From the NCBI GenBank assembly GCA_011050085.1, contig DRGL01000015.1, positions 1-64,000 on the forward strand: a stretch of DNA of 64,000 bases, read 5' to 3'. The notes under the pieces are model-generated. The model did not search any database. It was not told the origin of the DNA and was given only the letters and a program-made list of their open reading frames with translations. Below are positions 9,005-16,447 of the stretch, one piece after another (the first letter of the stretch is position 1; every line of letters begins with the position of its first letter). The DNA is from Pricia antarctica. GTDB taxonomy: Bacteria > Bacteroidota > Bacteroidia > Flavobacteriales > Flavobacteriaceae. Position numbers and translations under genes: made by a program.

Positions 9005-9823
9005 ATGCATTTTCAATTCGATTTTTTTGGCGGCAAGGGCCGTTTTTTTTCTAGTTATCTCGACCGTACGGTTACTTTCCAGTATATGGTGCCCCCCGAG
9101 TATCCCCGATCCAAAATTAGATTCCCCGTTTTATTGATGAACGACGGGCAAGATTTTACGGCGATGAAACTTGAAAAGACCTTTTCTGAGGCCTATGCTA
9201 AAAAGTCTGTGACTTCATTTATGTATGTAGGCTTGGAGTGCAATGAGAACCGGATGCACGAATATGGCACTGCGTCAACGGCAGATTTTAAGGGGCGTGG
9301 TGGCAGGGCACTAGAATATTCTAAATTTGTCATTGACGAATTTATTCCATTTCTTAAGAAGGAGTTTAAGGTTTCTTCGGATAAAAATGATTGGGTGTAT
9401 TGCGGGATGTCTTTAGGGGGATTGTCAGCCTTTGATATTGCATATCGCCACTCTAATCTATTCAATAAAATCGGGGTGTTCAGCGGATCGTTTTGGTGGA
9501 GGAAGAAGGCATACGTAAAAAAGGATATCGCTGACCGAAGCCGTATCTTGCTCGATGTTATCAAAAATGGAAAATCAGCGCCACACCTAAAATTTTGGTT
9601 TCAAACGGGTACTGAAGATGAGCAGGCCGACCGAAATAACAACGGGGTTATCGATTCCATCGACGACACTTTGGATGTTATTAAGGAACTCCGCGCCAAA
9701 GGATATTCTTACCCTGGCGATATCAAATATGTAGAAATTAAGGATGGAAGGCACGATTTACCGACATGGGAGAAAATCTTTCCCGAGTTCGTAGAATGGG
9801 CTTTCGGAAAGCCTAGAGTTTAA
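9005..9823 (+). CDS. Esterase, enterochelin-esterase-like (esterase D family)
   Basis: A 272-residue alpha/beta-hydrolase: PVLLMNDGQDF (residues 41-51) is the typical esterase D strand, VYCGMSLGGLSAFDIAYRH contains the nucleophile Ser136 in G-M-S-L-G, GVFSGSFWW follows as in enterochelin esterases, and DGRHDLPTWEKIFPEF carries the catalytic His. No signal peptide, so probably cytoplasmic. It is divergent from the leftward cluster and shares its 125-bp control region, which suggests one shared function. True enterochelin hydrolysis is unlikely because no siderophore genes are near. Confidence 0.82.
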   Translation: MHFQFDFFGGKGRFFSSYLDRTVTFQYMVPPEYPRSKIRFPVLLMNDGQDFTAMKLEKTFSEAYAKKSVTSFMYVGLECNENRMHEYGTASTADFKGRGGRALEYSKFVIDEFIPFLKKEFKVSSDKNDWVYCGMSLGGLSAFDIAYRHSNLFNKIGVFSGSFWWRKKAYVKKDIADRSRILLDVIKNGKSAPHLKFWFQTGTEDEQADRNNNGVIDSIDDTLDVIKELRAKGYSYPGDIKYVEIKDGRHDLPTWEKIFPEFVEWAFGKPRV

Positions 9824-10029
9824 ATTGCGTAAAATTATGCAAGTCACTTAATGTAACTACATAGTACTGCTAAATTATATTTGTAGTTTTCATCCACTTT
9901 TTGAGCTCATCTTAAATAAAAAAATCTAACGTTTCATTCATCTGCGTCACTTTTTATTTTCTACACCCGTAATATGTTTTTCAAAAAAAGAAGGATTATA
10001 TAGCAGCTATTTTTCGTATTACTGTATTC

Positions 10030-10410
10030 TTATCCACTAATTGCCGAATACTTATACTCCAATAGCAATTCGAAGTTAGTATACTCTAAAGCCTTATCGT
10101 GAGTTGCCTCTAAAACCACTTGCGGTGCCATTCCCGCTTTTTCGGCTTCAATCCAGCGCGATATGCACAAACACCATTTATCTCCTGGTTTTAAACCCGG
10201 GAACTGCCATTCAGGTCTTGGGGTCGAAAGGTCGTTACCCTTCGATTTGGTATATTTCAAAAATTCTTCCGTCATAATCGCGCAGAGCACGTGGGTGCCG
10301 ACGTCCTGATCACCGGTCTTACAAAAACCATCTCGGTAGTAACCTGTTAACGGGTCGGTGCAGCAGGATTGTAGTTCGGTACCAAGTACGTTTTTCAGAA
10401 TTTTGTTCAT
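10030..10410 (-). CDS. DUF2237 family protein
   Basis: A 126-residue cytoplasmic protein that matches the DUF2237 pattern: DPLTGYYRDGFCKTG, VGTHVLCAIMTEEFL, NDLSTPRPEWQFPGLKPGD and KWCLCISRWIEA. Cysteines are conserved-looking (CC near residue 16, then C-x-C), which could indicate metal binding or redox function, but the family has no established role. It lies 77 bp downstream of no same-strand partner start and is followed by a 206-bp gap, so it is probably its own unit or cotranscribed behind the oxidoreductase at 10488. Confidence 0.88.
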   Translation of the reverse strand: MNKILKNVLGTELQSCCTDPLTGYYRDGFCKTGDQDVGTHVLCAIMTEEFLKYTKSKGNDLSTPRPEWQFPGLKPGDKWCLCISRWIEAEKAGMAPQVVLEATHDKALEYTNFELLLEYKYSAISG

Positions 10411-10487
10411 TTTTGGGCAGTTTCGATTATCTCGTAAAAATAAGCATTCAGATCGCTATGAGTTATTGTGCGCCGTAAAACCTGGCA

Positions 10488-11927
10488 TTAGCTATGAAAC
10501 CACCGAAATGCCGTTCGAGCCAGTCTTAGTTTCCAATCCGACCTTGTTTGCTCCATAACCCCACGAATTGTTTTTTGATTGATTCGGGCTGCAACAGGGT
10601 AGGGATAGACACGATTATTCAGTTTGCTTATTGGTATACCTGCGTGTTTCGCCAGTTCCAATTCTTGTACGAGCTCACCGGCCCGGGGCGCAATCATACT
10701 ACCCGAAATAATTTTCTTGTTCCCTATGGTATCGTTATCATTGAACCAGAGTGAAATGCTACCGTAAGTATATTCCTCAACAATGGCCCGGTCATCATGT
10801 TCAAAACTTTGATTTTGCCGATGGTACTTGATACCTTGCTCAAGTAATTTTTCTTCCGTTAATCCAAAATGGGCTACTTGAGGGTCTGTAAATGTAACCC
10901 AGCTTAGGTCGTTCCAGGAATTTTTCTTTTTAAATATCGGTATCAATAAGTTGCGCCAAAGCTGTCGTACCATTTTTTCGGCACCATGGGAAAACATATA
11001 ACTGCCGGCCGCATCACCGATTACATAAACTTTCTTATTTGTGGTCTGTAAATATTCGTCAACTTTGATTTTTCCTTTTTTGGTCAATGCAATGCCGGCT
11101 GTCTCAAAATTCATTCCGTTCGTATTAACTGTCCTTCCCACCGAAACCAAAACGGCATCACAGGCAATTTCAAGGCCTTCTTTTTCTTTGGATGTTATAT
11201 GCGCTTTTCCATCCTTAAAAATTCGAACCTGCGCCCCGTTTAAAATTTGGATGCCTTCTGCCTTAAAACGCGTTTCTAAAATTTCAGATATGTTTTTCGG
11301 TTCCTTGTCCAGCAATCGGTCGCCTTGATTTACAATTGTGACTTTTGACCCCAATCGTGAAAACGCCTGCCCCAATTCGCAACCGATGGGGCCTCCACCG
11401 ATAACAACAAAATTTTCAGGTAGTTTCCGACAGTCAAAAAAAATGGTTTCGTTGGTGTATACTTTTACGGAATCTATCCCCTCGACATCAAGCTTTCTAG
11501 GCAAAGAGCCGGTGCAAAGTAGTATGACCCGTGCGCTGTACGTTTCATTATTGACCTTTAGGGTATCTTTAGATTCAAAAGCCGCCTTGCCAATTACGAC
11601 GTCGATTCCTTTTTTTCTAAGGGCTTTGGCATCCTCAGTGTCTTTGATGACCTTTTGCATCTGGTGAATATGGTCTAAAATACTACCCATATCAGCCTTT
11701 CCAGTGAACTGGAGTCCGAATCGTTCTGCAGATTTCGCTTGGTAGAATTGGTTGGCAATATGAATGAGTGCTTTGCTAGGTACACATCCGAAATTTGTAC
11801 AATCACCACCGAAGTTATCGTTGTTCTTTTCAATAAGTAGGGTTTTTAATCCCAAGACATTCGCGACCCCAGAACTTCCCAGACCTGCACTCCCAGCACC
11901 GATTACAATGACATCATATTTTTTCAT
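10488..11927 (-). CDS. FAD-dependent pyridine nucleotide-disulfide oxidoreductase (MerA/Lpd-like)
   Basis: Start chosen at ATG 11927 because MKKYDVIVIGAGSAGLG begins the FAD-binding Rossmann motif directly; an upstream ATG at 11987 would add 20 unsupported residues. The product is 479 residues. The redox-active pair is C43 and C48 in GDCTNFGCVPSKA (CX4C), the NAD(P)H motif is VVIGGGPIGCELGQAF, and VYVIGDAAGSYMFSH is the second FAD site. The dimerisation domain lies at 350-479. No HMA domain or C-terminal Cys pair typical of true mercuric reductase is seen, so mercury reduction is unlikely; a general disulfide or quinone reductase is more plausible. Substrate unknown. Confidence 0.85.
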   Translation of the reverse strand: MKKYDVIVIGAGSAGLGSSGVANVLGLKTLLIEKNNDNFGGDCTNFGCVPSKALIHIANQFYQAKSAERFGLQFTGKADMGSILDHIHQMQKVIKDTEDAKALRKKGIDVVIGKAAFESKDTLKVNNETYSARVILLCTGSLPRKLDVEGIDSVKVYTNETIFFDCRKLPENFVVIGGGPIGCELGQAFSRLGSKVTIVNQGDRLLDKEPKNISEILETRFKAEGIQILNGAQVRIFKDGKAHITSKEKEGLEIACDAVLVSVGRTVNTNGMNFETAGIALTKKGKIKVDEYLQTTNKKVYVIGDAAGSYMFSHGAEKMVRQLWRNLLIPIFKKKNSWNDLSWVTFTDPQVAHFGLTEEKLLEQGIKYHRQNQSFEHDDRAIVEEYTYGSISLWFNDNDTIGNKKIISGSMIAPRAGELVQELELAKHAGIPISKLNNRVYPYPVAARINQKTIRGVMEQTRSDWKLRLARTAFRWFHS

Positions 11928-12114
11928 GGAGCTATTATATAGGGTGAGGAATAAGGTGGACATATCGATTTTACCTCCTCCGGACAAACTATTTCAGCAG
12001 TCTAATCTATAGGAAACGGTGAGATTCTTACTCTAGCGAAAATTCTTTCGCTTCTCAGTCCAGATTTTACCAAGAAACGCCGGGAAATATCAACATTGTA
12101 AAACTGCCTTCTAG

Positions 12115-13203
12115 TTATACTTTGACAAAGATTTTTCGCTTGTAAAGTACGTATGCAAGAACACAGTAAAATGTGACTACCGTAAGACCATATAATAGGG
12201 AAGATAGTTGTAACGACATAAAATCGTGCACGTAAATGGTATCGAAAAGCCATCCATGCAGCGAAGTGTCTCCATCGACCTTGACCATACCCATGATTTT
12301 CGATATGAAACTGGACAGAAAATATAAGATTATGGCATTTGCCCCGGCATAGCGGAATATGCTGCCAAATGTAATCCCTTTAACGTCTGTAAGATAATAT
12401 ATGAGTGCCAGGATAAGATTTGCCCATCCGGCAGTGACCAGAACGAAGCTACTGGTCCACAAAGCCTTGTTGATAGGAAATACTACGTCCCAAAGATATC
12501 CAAGAATCAATAGCGAGCCCCCAAGCCCCAGTAAAATAGTTTCCTTTTTGGGCTGTTTCGAAGTCAAAATCAACCCCGTAAAAATGCCCAATAGCGAGCT
12601 TACTATCGAGGGAATGGTGCTGAGCAGGCCTTCGGGGTCATAGTCTTCTTTATAGTTGTGAGTGCCAAATACCTGCACATCCATATAGTTGGCCAGATTG
12701 TTCGGGGCCCGGTCAAAAGTAGACTCTAAACCGTTTACGGGAATAAAGCCCATCAGAAGCCAATATCCAACTAATAAAACTACTGAAATACCGATTAAGG
12801 TCTTCCAATTACAATTAATAAATAGTATAGAGGCAAAGAAGAACACAACACCAATGCGTTGCAATACACCTGGAAATCGTATGTCGGAGAAATCTTTAAT
12901 AAATGGAAAAGTCAGTGTAAACGCACCGAGAAAAAGGCCTAAGCCAATCAGTTTTAAAGCACGGAAAGTAATTTTTTTGTAGGTACTTGCATCGACCGCT
13001 TTGTTTTTGTAGGCGAATGCAATTGAAGTGCCGACGATAAATAGAAAAAAGGGGAATACAAGGTCTGTCGGCGTATACCCGTGCCATTCCGCATGTCTAA
13101 ACGGCGGAAATACAGCCGCCCATGTACCGGGTGTATTGACCAATATCATCAATACAATGGTCATACCCCGGAAGATATCTACAGAGAGAATACGGTCTTT
13201 CAT
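12115..13203 (-). CDS. NagX-like / heparan-alpha-glucosaminide N-acetyltransferase family membrane protein
   Basis: A 362-residue polytopic inner-membrane protein with roughly ten hydrophobic segments. The N-terminus RILSVDIFRGMTIVLMILVN and the motif HAEWHGYTPTDLVFPFFLFIVG are diagnostic of the DUF5009/NagX family, relatives of the lysosomal enzyme that acetylates glucosamine across a membrane. The His residues in HAEWHG correspond to the active-site region. In bacteria, nagX genes often sit with amino-sugar uptake genes; here a sodium:solute symporter lies 136 bp upstream on the same strand. Acyl acceptor unknown. Confidence 0.85.
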   Translation of the reverse strand: MKDRILSVDIFRGMTIVLMILVNTPGTWAAVFPPFRHAEWHGYTPTDLVFPFFLFIVGTSIAFAYKNKAVDASTYKKITFRALKLIGLGLFLGAFTLTFPFIKDFSDIRFPGVLQRIGVVFFFASILFINCNWKTLIGISVVLLVGYWLLMGFIPVNGLESTFDRAPNNLANYMDVQVFGTHNYKEDYDPEGLLSTIPSIVSSLLGIFTGLILTSKQPKKETILLGLGGSLLILGYLWDVVFPINKALWTSSFVLVTAGWANLILALIYYLTDVKGITFGSIFRYAGANAIILYFLSSFISKIMGMVKVDGDTSLHGWLFDTIYVHDFMSLQLSSLLYGLTVVTFYCVLAYVLYKRKIFVKV

Positions 13204-13339
13204 CGTAAAGATTGTTCGTTTTGAAAAATATAAAATGTTTATAATAGTACTACACTAACAAGCATTGAAGTTTTGAAAGTAATCTTGCAGGTGAGTCTGT
13301 GCCTCTATATTTATAATCCGTTCTGATCAAATATATGCG

Positions 13340-15148
13340 TTATAAAATATTAGTCTTCATCTTGTTCCACGCCTTAATAAGTAGAATAGCGGCAACAATC
13401 GCTATTCCGCTAAGCACCATCGCCGAAGTGGTACGGCCGTAAATCCAATAACCCGTTGCGAACATAATACTATAAATAAGAACGCAACCGAGCAACATCG
13501 CCGTAATACCTTGGGGTACACTCCATTTTTCACCTTTGTCTATCATCTCTCCATCAGCCTCAGCCTCATTAACAACTTTTGACCAACCAGGACCACCGGG
13601 TTGTATTCTTTTATAAAAAGACCTTAATACCTGCGTTGACTCTGGTTGCGTTATAAATGTCGCCGTCAACCAGATTGCGGAAGTTACGACAACAACAAAA
13701 GGGTATTCTGCCCAATTGGGGAAAACACCGGTGTCTATATCAAAAAGAAAGGTTCCGAGAGAAGTGGTCTTTAATAGTATAGATAAAATACCAGATGCAA
13801 ACATGGCGGTAATCTCGCTCCATGCGTTAATTCGCCACCAAAACCAACGTAAAATAAAAATCAGCCCTGTACCCGCCCCGAAGGTGAGTAGAATATCGAA
13901 TATTTGCAATGCATTTTCCAAAGCTAGGGCCAAAACCGCACTCAGGACCATTAAAACTACCGTCGAAATTCTTCCGACAGCGACCATTTGTTTTTCCGTA
14001 GCCTGGGGATTGACCTGTTGTTTGTAAAAATCAAAGACAATATAAGAGGATCCCCAGTTCAGTTGTGTAGAAATCGTACTCATGTAAGCAGCTACCAAAG
14101 ATGCCAAAACAACTCCTAGAAGACCGCTGGGCAACTTAGTCAACATAGCGGAATATGCCAAATCTTGACCCAATTTACTTTCCGCAATATTGGGGAAAGC
14201 TTCTTGTATACTAGCGATATCAGGATAGACTATTAAAGAAGCCAAAGCCACTAAAATCCACGGCCACGGCCTTAAGGCATAGTGCATAATATTGTAGAAG
14301 AATGTGGCTCCTATGGCGTGGTTTTCATCTTTTGCCGCTAACATTCGCTGCGCAATATATCCGCCGCCGCCAGGTTCGGAACCAGGATACCACGAACTCC
14401 ACCATTGCACCGCCAATGGAATAACAAAAAGCATAACCAGAGTATTCTTGCTATTAAAATCAGGGAGAATATCTAACTTTCCTTTGACATTCTCATGATT
14501 AATAAGTGCCTGAATGCCTCCGACCTCCGGAATATTCACAAGATAATACGCTGCACCAATTGCACCGGACATGGCTACAAAAAATAATACAAAATCAGTA
14601 TATACGACTCCTTTGAAACCTCCTAGCGCACTGAAAGTAACGGTTATAAGGCCCGCGCCTACCACCGTTTCCCAAGGCTCGAGCCCCAACATGATACCTC
14701 CTATTTTTATAGCGGCCAAAGTAACCGATGCCATGGTAATTATATTGAAAAGGGCACCTAGGTATATAGCCCGAAACTTTCGTAGAAAGCTAGCTGCCTT
14801 TCCCCCATAACGCATCTCATAGAATTCCAAATCCGTATTAACATTCGACCTTCTCCAGAGTTTGGCATATATAAATACTGTCAAAAGGCCAGTTAGCAAA
14901 AACGCCCACCAAACCCAGTTACCGGATACTCCGTTGGTTCGAACGATGTCGGTTACTAAATTCGGCGTATCCGTAGAAAAGGTAGTAGCCACCATCGAAA
15001 GACCTAAAAGCCACCAAGGCATGGTTCGCCCAGACAGAAAAAACTCCGTCGAATCTTTACCTGATTTTTTTGATACAAATACCCCAATGCCTAATACAAT
15101 AGAGAAAAATACAATGATAAAACTGTAATCGAGTGTTGATAATTCCAT
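13340..15148 (-). CDS. Sodium:solute symporter (SSS family)
   Basis: A 602-residue transporter of the SSS/SLC5 fold with about 14 hydrophobic helices. Family marks are FFLSGRTMPWWLLGLSMVATTFS near the N-terminus, GGFKGVVYTDFVLFFVAM (residues about 170-190) and the sodium-site region VASLVAAYMSTISTQLNWGSSY. It moves an organic solute with Na+ across the inner membrane; the substrate cannot be read from the sequence. The extended C-terminus after residue 500 with two further helices is usual in the longer Bacteroidota subgroup. It precedes the NagX-like gene, so an amino sugar is a reasonable but unproven guess. Confidence 0.88.
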   Translation of the reverse strand: MELSTLDYSFIIVFFSIVLGIGVFVSKKSGKDSTEFFLSGRTMPWWLLGLSMVATTFSTDTPNLVTDIVRTNGVSGNWVWWAFLLTGLLTVFIYAKLWRRSNVNTDLEFYEMRYGGKAASFLRKFRAIYLGALFNIITMASVTLAAIKIGGIMLGLEPWETVVGAGLITVTFSALGGFKGVVYTDFVLFFVAMSGAIGAAYYLVNIPEVGGIQALINHENVKGKLDILPDFNSKNTLVMLFVIPLAVQWWSSWYPGSEPGGGGYIAQRMLAAKDENHAIGATFFYNIMHYALRPWPWILVALASLIVYPDIASIQEAFPNIAESKLGQDLAYSAMLTKLPSGLLGVVLASLVAAYMSTISTQLNWGSSYIVFDFYKQQVNPQATEKQMVAVGRISTVVLMVLSAVLALALENALQIFDILLTFGAGTGLIFILRWFWWRINAWSEITAMFASGILSILLKTTSLGTFLFDIDTGVFPNWAEYPFVVVVTSAIWLTATFITQPESTQVLRSFYKRIQPGGPGWSKVVNEAEADGEMIDKGEKWSVPQGITAMLLGCVLIYSIMFATGYWIYGRTTSAMVLSGIAIVAAILLIKAWNKMKTNIL

Positions 15149-15281
15149 AGAGGTCAGCTATTTATTGTTGACAGTATTAAGCAAAAAACGAAAAGTTAGG
15201 TTTTGCCTTTAACTTAGCTACTTTTTTTAAAGCTTATTTTGCCAACTTTATCTTAATGGCTAAAGGTATTATTTTTTAAGA

Positions 15282-15289
15282 TACTTTTG
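15282..15289 (+). promoter_or_regulatory. Probable -7 box of the TauE/SafE gene
   Basis: TACTTTTG matches TAnnTTTG exactly and lies 25 bp before the TTG start at 15314, which supports that start. No TTTG-type -33 element at the expected distance. Confidence 0.4.
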
Positions 15290-15313
15290 CTTTACAACCG
15301 TTAAACCTATTTT

Positions 15314-16069
15314 TTGTTTTTAGGCGAAGATTTTGACATATCGATAACTGCATGGGCATTTGCTATCGCCGCTGCATTTATAGTCGGGCTTTCGAAGTCA
15401 GGCATTAAGGGTATTGCTATTGTCAATGTAACCCTGATGGCACTCGCGTTCGAAGCCAAGGCATCAACAGGTTTGGTTGTTCCCCTACTTATTGTCGGCG
15501 ATATCATTGCAGTTATATATTATCACCGTCATGCCAATTGGTGGTATATTGTTCGCTTCTTGCCCTGGGTGGTAATCGGTATTCTTTTCGGAGTTTATAT
15601 TGGGAATGACCTTGACGAGGGAGTCTTTAAAATTTATATGGCTGTCATTATTTTAGTTAGTGTCGGTATGATGTATTGGTGGGACCGTCGAAAATCAAGT
15701 TCGGTACCTACGCATTGGGCCTTTGCGGGGCTCGTAGGCACACTCGCTGGTATCACCACTATGATAGGTAATCTTGGTGGGCCTTTCAGCAACCTTTACT
15801 TTTTAGCCATGCGGGTTAAAAAAAACGAATTTATCGGTACTGCGGCATGGCTCTTTCTTATTATTAACCTTATCAAACTTCCCTTTCATATTTTTGTTTG
15901 GAAAACTATTAATGCCAACACATTGTTATTCAACCTACAGTTGGTGCCCGGTATCCTTTTGGGTATTTTGGTAGGAGTGCAACTACTCAAAATCATTAAG
16001 GACGATTTCTATCGCAAAATGATTTTAGTGCTTACGGGTCTTGGTGCAATCATGATTATGATACGCTAA
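15314..16069 (+). CDS. TauE/SafE family sulfite/anion exporter
   Basis: A 251-residue inner-membrane protein with about eight hydrophobic helices and the two half-repeats of the TauE/SafE family: FIVGLSKSGIKGIAIVNV near the N-terminus and LAGITTMIGNLGGPFSNLYFL in the second half. The family exports sulfite, sulfoacetate or related organosulfur anions; the substrate here is not determined. The only start ahead of the first conserved helix is TTG at 15314 (an in-frame stop lies at 15302-15304), so the gene uses a TTG codon. It is divergent from the symporter at 13340. Confidence 0.85.
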   Translation: MFLGEDFDISITAWAFAIAAAFIVGLSKSGIKGIAIVNVTLMALAFEAKASTGLVVPLLIVGDIIAVIYYHRHANWWYIVRFLPWVVIGILFGVYIGNDLDEGVFKIYMAVIILVSVGMMYWWDRRKSSSVPTHWAFAGLVGTLAGITTMIGNLGGPFSNLYFLAMRVKKNEFIGTAAWLFLIINLIKLPFHIFVWKTINANTLLFNLQLVPGILLGILVGVQLLKIIKDDFYRKMILVLTGLGAIMIMIR

Positions 16070-16447
16070 CTCCAACAGCAAAAAGTCCAAATTCAACACA
16101 CAAAATAATACTTCGTAAAAAGCATATTGAAATCGCTCCGATATTCTCCGTAACTGCCGTTCATATGGTACTTTACAGTTAAAATTTATTTCGTCAGAAG
16201 AATGTGGTCAGTGTATAATTTCAAAAAGTTTTTAGAATAATTAAGATAAGTTTTGCCATACTAAAATTGACTGTCATGTACTATAATTGTATATTGGACT
16301 TGATATTCGGTGGTACATAGCTCGAAATCAGCCTTGTCTTTGTCACTTTACGTTACAATGATCATTGCCAGTATGATATTCTGTTAAAAGCGTGGTTTAT
16401 CCGACCAATGCCATACTAAACGACTAATTGAAGCGTTCGCTAATTAT
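16070..16447. other. 378-bp gene-free stretch
   Basis: Between the exporter and the DUF5117 protease, AT-rich, with stops in all frames. It should hold the protease promoter, but no clear TAnnTTTG box was found close to the start. Confidence 0.5.

Noticed and set aside
10488-11927. Mercuric reductase
   Set aside because: The MerA-like core is present but HMA domain, C-terminal Cys pair and mer genes are absent.
11928-11987. Upstream start of the oxidoreductase at 11987
   Set aside because: The FAD motif begins at ATG 11927 as in the family; the extra 20 residues show no conservation-like pattern.
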